From assembly GCA_963575745.1 (NCBI GenBank), contig CAUYUJ010019082.1:587626-651625 (forward strand): 64,000 bases of DNA. Direction: 5' to 3'. This DNA comes from Prorocentrum cordatum (taxonomy: Eukaryota; Sar; Dinophyceae; Prorocentrales; Prorocentraceae). The position numbers and the translations under genes were made by a program. How positions within the stretch are numbered: position 1 is the first letter of the stretch; the number at the start of each line of letters is the position of its first letter. Under the pieces are notes generated by a model that ran no database searches, was not told the origin of the DNA, and saw only the letters and a list, made by a program, of their open reading frames with translations. This document shows positions 19,750 through 30,295 of this stretch, one piece after another.

Positions 19750-20857
19750 AACGAATACCTCACTATAGGAGGGCTTGGCAACAACATATAAAAACATGGG
19801 GGTTCGCAACACGAGCTTCCTAAAAAAGCTTACGCGCGTGCTCTTGCGAAACCTTAAGAAAAACACCACCGGCGTTTCAAGATTTTCAAAACATACTACC
19901 AAACAGGCTTCGCGCGCGCGCATGTCGAAATCGTTCGAACGCCCTTGCGCGCGTGCCGTCGCGAGAGTCCTCTGCAAAAAATGAAACGAAGTGCGCGCGC
20001 GCGACGTCGCGCGCGCATGCCGAAATCCTTCAACAACATTGGGTTTCGCAAGCATCGAGTGTCAAAAACACATTCCAAAACACAGTGGTTCGCAACACGG
20101 ATTTTCAACAAAAGCGTGCGCGCGCGCTCTTGCGTCGTCGTCGTCGCCGTCCTCCCTCCTCCATCGTCGTCGTCGTCGTCGCCGTCGTCGTCCTCTGTCT
20201 TTCCTCGTCGTCGTCGTCCTCTTTGGCGTCGTCGTCGTTTCCGTCGTCATTGTCGCCGTGGTCGTCCTTCCTCCTCCCTCGTCGTCGTCGTCGTCCGTCG
20301 ACGGCGTCTCGTCGTCGTCCCTCCTATTTCGTCGCCGTCGTCGCCGTTGTCGTCGTCTTCCCTCCTCCCTCGTTGTTGTCGTCGTCGGCGTCGCCGTCCT
20401 CCCTCCTTCCTCGTCGTTCGCGTCGTCGCCGTCATCCCTCCTCCCTCGTCGTTGTCGTCGTTGTCGCCGTCGTCGTCCTCCTTCCTCCCTCGTCGTCGTC
20501 TTCGTTGGCGACGTCGTTGTCGTCGTCGCCGTTTTCGTCGTCGTCGTCGTCCGCGGCGGCGTCGTCGTCGTCGTCGGCGTCGTCGTCGTCGTCACCGTCG
20601 GCGTCGGCGTCGTCGTCGACGGTGTCGGTGTCGTCATCGTCGTTGTCGTCGTCGTCGAAGTCGTCGGAGACGTCGTCGGTGTCGTCGTAGTCGTCGTCGT
20701 CGTCGTCGTCGGCGTCGTCTTTGTCGCTGTCGTCGTCGGCGTCGGTGTCGCTGCCAAGTGCCATGTGGTACCTACCGTCACGGTCGTAAAAAGTCTTGCG
20801 ACCAAGTTGCGGGAGGGAGGGTGGGATGTTTTCATTAGCAGTGGAGAGGACAGCTTC
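19750..20857 (+). repeat. Dispersed (CGT)n-rich repeat, copy B (interrupted by the giant copia element)
   Basis: It starts inside the monomer block (AACATATAAAAACATGGGGG), has the palindromic GCGCGC monomers, a CGT/GTC tract (20130-20745) and the 3' block TGCCAAGTGCCATGTGG through GCAGTGGAGAGGACAGCTTC. The 5' block is missing next to the 101-bp array. The end of the unit resumes on the other side of the copia insertion at 39039 (AAGACAGTCAAAGTGAATTG), matching the uninterrupted end in copy D. Confidence 0.85.
20853..20857. other. Left target-site duplication (GCTTC)
   Basis: GCTTC directly precedes the TG of the left LTR and is repeated at 39034-39038 right after the other LTR. Removing the element and one copy restores a junction like the intact one in copy D (GAGAGGACAGCGCCAAGAAACAG). 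Confidence 0.85.
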
Positions 20858-21046
20858 TGTGCATGGGGTTGGAGTACAAAGGCACAGAACCCCCGATCCG
20901 CAGGTAGAGGAAAGGAGGGAAAGATTGGGATCTTTTCCTCCTGCGCGATCAACAGTCTGATCGATGCCAATACATGAGCCCAAACGGCCAGGACACAGGA
21001 GAGTAAGGAGTATATATATGAGGGTATTACACGGGTTCATTGCACA
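20858..21046 (-). repeat. 3' LTR of the giant copia element
   Basis: 189 bp. In minus sense it starts TGTGCAATGAACCCGTG, has a TATA-like CATATATATA close to the start and ends CATGCACA. The flanking internal sequence is G-rich (GGGGCGGGGTG), suiting a polypurine-tract role. Confidence 0.88.
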
Positions 21047-21753
21047 CACCCCGCCCCGAATCCCGCCCGCAAGGGCAGGACTCGGGAAACGGAGGAAAGA
21101 ACACATAACCCTTTTACTCCTCATCAATCGCAAACAGCTGGGCAGAAAAGCCTGCGTCGCCTCAGCTGCGTCCCGACCACGACAGCAGCGTGCAAAAGCA
21201 TGTGGCACATCAGCTGGTATGATCGGGCAAGGAAAGGACGACGGAGCACCCCGGGTCCCTCTTTCTTCTCCAAGCACGCTTTGGTGCCCCCTCGGTGCGC
21301 CCCAAAAAAACGCTTCGGCGCTCGAGGGCGGAAAGGAATGGGACACGGGTGCGGAGCAAGAGGATCTGAGCAATCTAGAACAACATCAACAGCTGCTGCG
21401 TCAAAGACGCAGCAGGTGTTGCCACCAGCAGTCTAACAAAAGCTGGGTATCAGATCATTATCAACGCGTGCTCGTCCTCAAAATATGCTATCGCACAGAG
21501 GATGTAAATAATCAAGGTAAGGCAAAGTCGTGTTGACAAATACGAAAAACTGCATAAACAAATTCTGCATTGGGTTGCTCCCTTCGGCAACATTCCTTAG
21601 GAGTGTGCCTCGGGTTTCACAAGATGTATTTACGGGCCACTTATCATGTAGAGTGAAGTGGCCAGAGCTTGTGCGTGCATTGATTGCTCGAGGCGAACTT
21701 CTCAAATACGGAGTTCAAGCATGCTCGAGCAGTGGGCCTTGCGGCCAACATAT
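21047..21753 (-). other. 3' untranslated part of the copia internal region
   Basis: About 700 bp between the last open frame and the 3' LTR. Only short open frames occur and no domain is seen. The G-rich stretch adjoining the LTR is the candidate polypurine tract. Confidence 0.5.
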
Positions 21754-23211
21754 CTAGGTACTGCCTCTCATGTAGAACTCACTGGCCCACGCGCGGTGGC
21801 CGTCGATTCCAATGAAACTGGTCGTGTACGTTGCCCAAGGCGTCCTTCCGGCCCAGTTGCGGAAACGCTGGTTGCGCTGCAGATCGCGGATGTAGACGAA
21901 CTCGTCGTTGTTCTCCGCGATGTACATCCAGCACTCACTGTAGTAGCTCCAATACCTTGGGCCCCACTGGCTGCCCTCAAGGTGCCGGCGCCACCGCGTC
22001 GCGTAATCAGCGGCTGCACGCGCCCGCTTGGCACGCGGGGGCGTCGCAGGTCTGCGACTGCCATCGCTGGCGTCGGCTGGCTGCCAGCCGCCCGGCCGTG
22101 GGGCGGCGGCTGCGCCGCCAGAAGCGCGGCTTCCAGCAGCTTCGCCGCGGGCAGCACGAGGCGGCGGCGGAGGCGGCGGCGCCATGGCGGCACGTGTAGT
22201 AGGTGAGTGTGTGGGGGTGGTGTCAGGATCGGTTCTAACCCCTGAACCCTTCCCCCCTTGTTCATTCGATCCCAGGGCAGGTCCAACAGAGGCGATTCTG
22301 GGAAGCTTACGCTGCGTGGTTTTGCCATAAGTGCCGTCCCCGCGGGGAACGGCAATCGCGACAAGACCGCGCCCCTGCCTGGTGCCTCTGTCCATCCTAC
22401 CCTCATTCAACCACCAATTCTTGCCACCAGCGAAGCCAAGCGCTTGGCTGCGGGCATGCATGCCGCAGGCCGTGTGCATGTCTTCGATGGTCCAAGGCAC
22501 CTGACCGACGGCCTCACGGGCTCTGTTCATTTGGTGATGGAATCGGGAATCGTTGAGGTAACGTTGGATGACGTTGCGGAAAGGATGGCACAGTGGGCGG
22601 TCGCCATCGGGTTCGCCCAGCATCCTGCACGCACTCGCAGGTGGGGAACCCGCGTCGCACCACCTCTTGTACCTCGTTTCTGCCTTTTTCGCCATCTGCC
22701 TCAACCTGTTACGCTGCTCACCGATGTTTGACCGCTTTCCCATCATGTAGACGCGAGTCCCATCGGAGATGAGGCGGTCAACGTCGTTGTGGGACAGGTT
22801 GTCTCTGATCCACCGGTTGAGGTCCTGCAGGTACGCCAGGTCGCTGGCATCGGCTCCGCCTTTGCCTGTTGCGCCTCCAGAAGTGCTGCATTGCCAACAG
22901 ATGTCACAAAGGGTCCCATCATTGGTAACGATTCCCAAAGACAGGAAACGACTGCAGTTCTGGCATCGAGGGATATCATGCTGGAGATCCTCGGGGGCCC
23001 CGGACGAAACCAGATCCCCCAGGGTACCCCAGCGGGTGTTGCCACCGGCTCCTAAAGCAAGGGAATGACCTATCTGGTTCATAGCCTCACGATTGAGCTC
23101 AGCGGTGGCTCGGGAAGCGACCGATCGTCCGATTCCCTCGATCTCGGTCAGCGATAGCCGATCTCCCGGCAGTCCCGTGTACTCGATGGAGCCGATGTCC
23201 GTGATGTCCAT
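21754..23211 (-). pseudogene. Copia 3' extension, last segment with zinc-ribbon-like motif
   Basis: A 485-codon open frame. It has a Cys cluster PRCQNC ... LCDICWQC (C83, C86, C102, C105/C108) that fits a zinc ribbon. A Pro/Ala-rich linker (APPPPPPPRAARGEAAG) follows, then an aromatic C-terminal segment (GPRYWSYYSECWMYIAENND, QRFRNWAGRTPWATY). I do not recognise the family. It is continuous in meaning with the next upstream frame but shifted by a 29-bp tandem duplication at 23212-23269. It is the 3'-most coding part of the element, where some LTR elements carry an env-like gene, but no signal peptide or membrane span is visible. Confidence 0.6.
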
Positions 23212-24458
23212 GTGACCACAGGTTTTGGCAAAGTTCGCACGTGACCACAGGTTTTGGCCAAGTCCGCGCGAATGCGCGTGGCCTCTGCCTGCAGGGTAGT
23301 CTCGTTGTCACCCGCGGTGCGGTCGATGTTCTGCTGCTCGGCTAAGACCTGTACCATCGTCTCTTGATCTGGTGCGGCCGAAGCAACGCTACCTGGGTCC
23401 CGTGTCATGTCGATTGAAGTATCCTGAGTGGCAGCGCCTGAATCGTCCTGGCCACGCGCAGCAGGTGTTGCCACCGGCTTCTCCCATACGGGGAAGCCTG
23501 GATCTCCATGTCTCGTCTTACACTCTGTGACGAGTAATCGAATCGCTGTGAGAGCGGGGTGATTGTTATTGATGGAAACATTGGAAAACCGTTTCAGCTC
23601 ATTGATGCCCTCCAGCAAGAAATTCTGGTATACTTTAGAGATCACTTGGAAGATCCCTGTAGTGGTTCCCTGCACGGATTCCGGGTGGAGAAAACGTAGC
23701 ATATTCTCGAAGAAGTGCTCTGCACTGCATATTGGCAGATCCCGTGCCCACATATGGGCATGGTTGTGATGTATCTTGTATGTCTCCGTCTCGGTCCCAA
23801 ATCGAAACTGGAATCGCAGATGCGATTCGATCTTGTCTAGTACTGGATTGGTCGTAGGTACAATACGACTCGCAGACTCGACTCGATCGTAGATGTATCT
23901 GATGGGGCCGCCGTGTATCTCGATTACCTGGCTGAGTTGGAACATCGGTGACTCCACCAGCGGTGCTGACGTCCAGTAATACATCATGTGGTCATCCGAT
24001 TCACGTATCCAATTGTCGGGATCTTGTGGGCGATAGTCTCGATTCGTAATAATATGCTCTGGCGGATCGATAATGCTGTCGAGGACGGAGGAGCCAGAGT
24101 CCTCATCTGCATGGATATCGGCTGTCATTTCGGCTCGCATGGCGTCGTTGACTGCCTTTTGATCCGCAGTCAATGCTATGTCAGAGATGTCGATGATGAC
24201 GGTTACTCGATCGTCGGTGATCTGTGCCGCCTGTTGTCGATTGCCGTCGTCGACCCCCATGGGAGCTTCAGGAGGTGTCGCCACCGGCTCCTGGTCGGAT
24301 CCGTTTCCCCGAGGAGCGGGGCGTCTGGGCGGCGTGCGTGGAATGCGCACTCGCTGAAGAGTCGGGAGTCCGAGGTATGGTAGGCCACCTGATTGTGCGT
24401 ACTCCTCAATCTGAGCACTGCATGATGATGGTCCCCTCATAGCTATCCATGTGGGCAT
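23148..24458 (-). pseudogene. Copia 3' extension, second-to-last segment
   Basis: A 436-codon frame of unknown function. The N-terminal part is linker-like (LPYLGLPTLQRVRIP, basic Pro/Arg-rich, then EPVATPP). The middle is globular and acidic (VTVIIDISDIALTADQKAVN, PEHIITNRDYRPQDPDNWIR, FQFRFGTETETYKIHHNHAH). A second EKPVATPAA linker precedes a helical C-terminal tail. It is joined to the upstream KptA-containing frame by a one-base shift within 24406-24458 and to the downstream frame through the 29-bp duplication. All of this suggests one ancestral polyprotein. Confidence 0.55.
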
Positions 24459-26340
24459 CGTCTACTTTATCAGTACGCACTGGCATAGCGAAAACAACTC
24501 CCTTGAGGGGCAAATTCTTGTCACAATACCAGATGTTGACCCATCGTAAACCATAATTGAGGATGGGTGCCTGTGCCGCAAAGAACTTCTCAAAAACTCC
24601 GAAATGGATGACGGGACCATATATGTGGCCCTTGTTCATGCGGGCTCTAGTGTTGTAGCCACCCTTGGGGTAGTGGTTGTCGTAGTGGTAGCAATTGATA
24701 TGACCCAAATTTATAACGATAATGAAATCTCCCATGCGGACGTCATTGAAAATGGGACGACCCCAATCTCTCTGCGTAATATTTGCCGTAATGGGCCTGA
24801 GGGCCTCTCTGCAGCATGACATTGCAACCAGCCAGTTATTGTCCTGAATGTTGCGTACACTCTTGCTGACCATGGCACGGACACTAGCCTCCTCATCGAA
24901 GGCGCCGGTGTCGGCCATCTCATCAGCCGAGTTAACAAGCGCATCCGTCACGGCGGCATGCCCAGCAGAGGTCGCCCCCGGCGAGGGAGCGATGGGTTGC
25001 TGTGCCGATGACGCTGAAGCGGACTCTGGAGATTTGATCTGCAGAGGCTGTGGCGACGTAGCCGTAGCGTATGCCTTTGCAGCAGGCGTTACCGTCGGCG
25101 CAGGTTGATATGCGTCGGACGGCGATGGTGGAGCAATCCCAGGAGGGTCGTCTATCATGTCTGCCTTCAACTCCAGGGCCACTTGCTCCTGTCGTGATTG
25201 TTGCCGAGGAGTAGCACAAATCTCGTACTTGCTCACTGGTGGTCGCTGGCATTCCAGAGGCGGGTAGTCCCAGCTCGGGCCCGTGGAAGGCCACAACTGC
25301 TTGCCTGCTTCGCGGTATCCCTTGATACGGCGAACGGCGGGAACTGCAGCGGCGGGGACCACTTCCTCGGTCACGATGGCACCCTGTGCGCCAAGCCAAA
25401 ATCTGCAACCATATTGCATGGCGATTTCCATGTCGATCACGAGCTCCGCCTCATTTTTGTAGTGGTTGAATTTGTACGGGGCGACATATGTGTGAGGGTT
25501 AGGCTTGGCAGTGTGTACGTATGTGCTTGAACTGTAGAAAGCCTCAGAACGCTGTGTTCCCTGTTGCTTTCTGTCTCTATGAGACGGATCTCTGTAGCCA
25601 GGAATGATCCCCGTTTTAACGATGCTACTCCAGGCGCGGCATGTCGTGCCGTGGTGGAGGAATTTAACGTCCGTCCATTGTAAACTCTCCCAGCCCATAT
25701 TCCATGGCTTGAAAAGTGGGTTGACCGAGCTGTGTCCTCCAACGCATCGAATAGCAATGACGCTGCTCCAATCGAAGCAGCTGGGATTGCTCCCGGCGGG
25801 AACTGGTTTAGCGTAAATCTCGATCCTGTTCTTATCCGGGTCGATGTGCGTCTGGAACGCACGAGGTATGAAGATCGGGTAATAGTCCGTCCAGCTTTCG
25901 TATCCAGCTGGAGAACCGTCTTTTCCGAAATGCGTCACGGCCGCTTCAGTGGACGGTCCGTTGCCTTGACCACGTCGTTCGCGGAATTTCCATTCCACCA
26001 TTTCCTCGAAGGCTTTCCAACGGCAGGGAAACTTCCAGCGATGCTGTACCCGCTTCGTCCATATGTTGGTCCTTCGATCGGTGGAATGATCGATGTTGAA
26101 CTGCTTGCTGTAATTCATATGGCGGAGCACAGTCGTGATATCTTCACTCATGTATGTAGGATGACCAAACCACTCGGTCGTAACTAAGTCGGGTCCATAA
26201 GGTGTCTCCTTGTATGGTGGGAGAGAAATCCATTTCCATTCTGGGAAACAGCCAGAATGGGCGATATCAGGAGCATGGGTGATCACGCAGTCGTCGTAAT
26301 CCAACTGAGATGCACAATCGTGGTTGCTGATGCACTCCAT
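24406..26340 (-). pseudogene. Copia 3' extension with Tpt1/KptA-like RNA 2'-phosphotransferase domain
   Basis: A 644-codon open frame. Residues about 66-340 match the two-domain Tpt1/KptA layout: an N-terminal VLRHMNYSKQFNID block (compare LRHxP...GLxLD), IAIRCVGGHSSVN (compare IRAxQGHS), FLHHGTTCRAWSSIVKTGII (compare LYHGTxxxxxxxIxxxGL), AELVIDMEIAMQYGCRFWLG and GAIVTEEVVPAAAV (compare NGVWLTDxVPPxYI). Known family members use NAD+ to remove an internal 2'-phosphate left by RNA ligation. The LRH, GHS and HGT signatures are present. The C-terminal 300 residues are a linker (PAPTVTPAAKAYA) and an unknown globular segment (DVRMGDFIIVINLGHINCYH). The frame itself is open over 1.9 kb, but its neighbours are shifted. 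The role in the element is unknown. Confidence 0.75.
25306..26145 (-). other. KptA/Tpt1-like domain boundaries
   Basis: This spans from the VLRH block to the end of the GAIVTEEVVPAAAV block. It has family-like length (about 280 residues against 180-230), with an insertion after the N-terminal module containing a WTKRVQHRWKFPCRWKAFEE segment. The call rests on ordered motif agreement seen by eye. Confidence 0.72.
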
Positions 26341-26418
26341 GCCGTCGGGTGCTGTCGTGCCCCGAAGTGGAGGGGTACGTAATAGTGATCATCTGGATGT
26401 CCCGCGCGAAGTTTAAAC

Positions 26419-27939
26419 TCACGTGGCGTGTAAGTGTTGTCGAATGTAGTGAGCAGACTCGTGTCCTCGTGGCAAGATGGTTCGCAGCCAGTCCTGCCAT
26501 GAGAGCACGCGCGTAGTATCTGATTGCTGAACGAACGTAGGAACGTTGTCAGCAGGAGTTGCCTCCAGCCCCGTAGCCATGTCAGCATCCTCAGCGGAAG
26601 CGGTAGGCGGTCCCGTGTCGGGGCGCGTGGCTGGCATTGCCTTCGGTGGCGGGCCCGTTGGCAAAGGCGGTCTGTTCTCACTGGGCGGAGGTACCGGCAT
26701 CGTCGCGGGTTCGGCTGCAGATGGTTCTGCAGCGGGCCTGGCGGCCGGCGTTGGCTCCCTCTCTGAAGGGGCGCTTGGCGGCTCAGGCGGAATCTCGATG
26801 CGATCCAGGGCGGTCTGGTTGTGCCACCCCTTGCACGCCTGGATGGCCTCCGCATTGTCCAGGCGAGGTCCGACACGATGAGAAATCAGAAACCCACGCT
26901 CTTTCGAGACACGCAACTTGTTTGCCTCAGTGGCCTCGGCTTTATCGTGAATTTTGTCCACAAGCTGTTCATAGACCACCCATGTGAGGGCATGTGCGTC
27001 ATTGGAATGCATTTTCAGCGTCTCTGATAGGAGCGTCTTTCTCTCTGCTGCATCATAGGATGCCCAAGCGCCCGGGTAGTCATCAATCAGGGAGAGTAGC
27101 TTGTAGTACAGCTCCTCGCATGCCGGACGATAAGGGTCGTTATTATTGTGCTGTGGCGCTGTTGTCGCTGATGGCGGCTCGCTTGTAGTCCCTGGAGTGG
27201 GACATTGTTGCTGAACACGCTCACCAGCAGGTGTCTCCACCGGCATGGATTGTGGTAAAGTGCCGCTGGCACACGAGGCCATCCAAGCACAGTGGACCAT
27301 CTCTCCGGCAGCTTGATTCATCAACGTCGTGAGGCTGAGGTGCCTCTTCCACTCATCCATCATCTTCTCGCGGAACTTGAGAACCGCTGAGATCTCCTGG
27401 GCCTGCGTGTAGGCCTGAGAGTCCGCTACAGCCTTCAGGAGTGGAGGCCGAAACGGGCACGGCTGAGAGGGTAGTGATTCAATCGCTGCACAGAAATTGC
27501 GGTTGCATACAGCGTCACAGAACTGAGTCGTCATCATTACCATGTTGTGGTTGTTCATCTTGGCATGCCAGTCCGTGGGCGTGACTCTGTCGTAGGACTC
27601 GACCCATTTATCTGAAGAAAGAACGGCAATGCCTCTGGCTTGCATGTGACGGGTAAGGTCAGCTGTATGATAGTCAAAATTGGGGTGTACACCCCATTGT
27701 TTAGCCCTGCCTGGTCCCATTACGGTGGGGCAACGGAAATATTGCATCACATCGATGAAACGTGACACGTCAACCATCACGTGCAAAGGCATGGTCTCAG
27801 GAACGCAGTCCTCACACTCGACGTGTGTTTTCTCGCGGCGTCCGTTTGTGGGAGCACGGTCGTTGTGGCGCCGTGTCCAACCAGTGTTGGTTGTGGGCGG
27901 CGCAACCGATATAATTTGCGCTCCAAGCGACAAAAGCAT
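26419..27939 (-). pseudogene. Copia 3' extension, unknown segment upstream of the KptA frame
   Basis: A 506-codon frame. The first part is His/Asn/Met-rich and globular (HVMVDVSRFIDVMQYFRCPT, HMQARGIAVLSSDKWVESYD). The middle is helical (KFREKMMDEWKRHLSLTTLM) followed by an MPVETPAGE linker. Then come DDYPGAWASYDAAERKTLLS and a Pro/Ala-rich linker (EPTPAARPAAEPSAAEPAT) with LEATPAD near the end. No family is recognised. It is joined to the KptA frame through about 80 bp that need two frame changes (an intermediate frame encodes EDTSLLTTFDNTYTPREFKL). Confidence 0.5.
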
Positions 27940-29368
27940 TGAGGCCCCTGCAGTAGTGTCGTTGTTTTACATATGCAGGGAAGCCTGTTGCCCAATACTC
28001 CCAAATGTATTCGTTCATGCTGCGCCATTCCACCATGGAACGATTATCGTTTAAGTACATCCGGGCTCGCGCCTTGCGAATGGTAGTGATCATGTTGCGC
28101 TGGTCGACTGTGCCCTCGGTCTGTAGCTGTAGGATAGCTGCGTTACGGTTCTCTTGCGCCTTGGCGGACTGCTCACGAAGCGTTGCCATATCGCAGCGGG
28201 TGTCGCCACCGGCTTCTGGATATAAACTCAGATCCTGACCGATCGGAGCGTCGTTCTGCTTAAAGACTTCTATGTAATTCTCGTGCGAGAACGCCCACAT
28301 CATGATGTCGTCACGGATCAAGACTGCCAACTGCTCAAGGGTGGCGCCGCCCAGGTACTCTGCCTTGTTGAGGCATGGCATGAAGATCGGTACTAGACCA
28401 ACGTTGGATGCTTTTGCAAGCTCATCCCGTCGGGTTGGGCTGTTGAGCTCGTCGATGCCGTATCCTGGGTACCTCTTGTGGTCTTTGGCATTTGAGCATT
28501 TCTTCTTCTGCATAATCCATGTAGAGTCTGTGTACAAGTTGGCCCACTTGTACGCATGGCCTGAAGGGCCAAAAGCATGGATGAGGAGCATTCCCAAGTC
28601 CTCCTGTACCATGCCCAGCCACCCTTTCTCTGATAGAATGGCTTTTACCAACCGACCACCACAAAACGCGCTGTATTTCGCCTGGGGTAATTCCAGCGGG
28701 TCCAGGAAGGATCCTGGAGTAGCGCCAGGGTCCTCTGCATCTGGTTGCTCACCAGGGTTCACGCTGTCCTCCTCGTAGGGCTGCCATTCCTGGAGGCGGA
28801 GATGCGGATGGGTTTGCCAGCCGTCAGGGTGATCAGAAGGTGTTGCCACCGTCCTGGGCCTCGAACCGACCCCTCCGAAACCACCGCGGTTTGTCAACCA
28901 TGTGATCAGCTTACGGCGGAATTTCTTGGTTTGGTTGAGATCATGGAAGGCCCGCATCTCGGTGACAAGATGATCTTCGACTAGGTGGCCGATGTGTCCT
29001 GCCGCGTCGGATGTCCTGGCCAGGGCAGGTGGTCGCACTGGGAGCTTGATCTGCTCACGGTCGAGAGGGTGTGCATGACTTGGAGTAGGCAGACCTTCGG
29101 CATAGATGCCAGATGGCATGCAGTAGCCGTCTTTGTACATGCCAATCTTCTCTTTGACCGTATCCTGTGACCCTTGGCCCAGCATGGCGCCACCCACCTT
29201 CGTCCAATCATTGTGTGACATCTTCCACTCTACGTCCAACACGTGAGCGACGAGGTCCGTCGGAGGACACTTGCGATGTCCACCAGGGATTGTTGCGTTT
29301 AGATAATCAGGTAGTGCACGAATGTTATCCTGGACCGCAGTGTTCCGCGTGAACAAGCTGGACATCAT
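27812..29368 (-). pseudogene. Copia 3' extension, first long segment after RNase H region
   Basis: A 518-codon frame. It starts RNTAVQDNIRALPDYLNATI, contains WKMSHNDWTKVGGAMLGQGS, an RTVATPSD linker, a globular stretch FCGGRLVKAILSEKGWLGMV and HAYKWANLYTDSTWIMQKKK, then SLYPEAGGDTRCDMATLREQ and a helical tail. The family is unknown. The next segment continues in another frame through 27812-27939. It is probably part of the same large 3' polyprotein. Confidence 0.5.
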
Positions 29369-30273
29369 ACATGGCCTTCATCAGCGACATACATGGTGTA
29401 GCTGTCACAGCGTTGTACTCGCAGTGGGCGTCGCCGCCGGCACGGCCCATATTGTTGCCGATGTCCCCGGCCACGTCCAAGGACGCGGCGCGGGTGGTCT
29501 CGACGAGGGCGGCGTCGCCCGGCACGCGCAGGTGGTACTCGGCGCCGTTGTCCAGGCGGAGCTGGCGCAGGAAGATGAATCCGTCGTCATCTCCACGAAG
29601 GCGGCCTGCTTGACCGTGGAACGCAAATCCCACGCGGCCATTGTCATCGGCCTCGGGATTGTGGCGGGCATCACCGCCGACGGCCCAGCCCACAAGGTGG
29701 ATGGGGTGGGACCTGATGCATCTCTGGAATAGGGGAAGTCGGGGTAGAACCGATGCCCTGGACGTTAGTCTCGCGCGCTGCGAGCAAGATGCTGGTAAGC
29801 GTAGTTGCTCGAGTCGGAAAACAGCTGCGGGAAGAACGTGATCGCATCACGGGAGTCCTTGATCTGTCGGGACTTAGGGGCGACGACGAGGAATGACCAG
29901 AACGTCTACCATGCGGGGAACGGGCCCTCGCACGAGGTTGTCGCGAGTACGTGGCCGCGGCGGGGGCGCCGACGTGGTATCCACGCGCATGTAGTCCCTG
30001 GTGGCAATACTGTCCCACACGAAGTTTTCCGCATTTCGTGCCTGGCTCCCCCCAGCGCTCCTTGTCAGCAAGCGGTATCTCGCAACGTTCCTGACATCCA
30101 TCCAGCTTTGGGGGCTCGGCATAGTGTGGCAAACCATCGGGCCTTCTGGGCCCTCTCGACGGCCTCCAAGGCTTCGGAGCGCACTGCACAGGGGTAATGG
30201 GGAAAATGAATGATAATTCCAATAAGCCCCTCCAGAGGTCTGCTTTCGTGGGCTCAAAATGTTTCGTCATCAT
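29325..30273 (-). pseudogene. Linker between copia RNase H and the 3' extension (multiply frameshifted)
   Basis: Coding-like segments alternate between frames: SQARNAENFVWDSIATRDYM and PRMVDVLVIPRRRP in one, then DSRDAITFFPQLFSDSSNYA, then FAFHGQAGRLRGDDDGFIFL and LVETTRAASLDVAGDIGNNM in another. At least three frame changes are needed. No domain is recognised. Confidence 0.45.
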
Positions 30274-30295
30274 ATCTGCGATTTGTTCTTTGGAC

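Noticed and set aside
16125-20055. Minus-strand open frames of 1206 and 1262 codons
   Set aside because: They run through the 101-bp minisatellite in different frames and encode the same DNA shifted. They are open only because the unit lacks stops.
26565-26580. CCGTAGCCATG resembling the SL start (plus strand)
   Set aside because: Only 11 bases match, it is antisense to the element, and it lies within a coding segment.
21754-30273. Classifying the copia 3' extension as an env gene
   Set aside because: No signal peptide, membrane span or fusion motif is visible, and the recognisable domain is an RNA-modifying enzyme.
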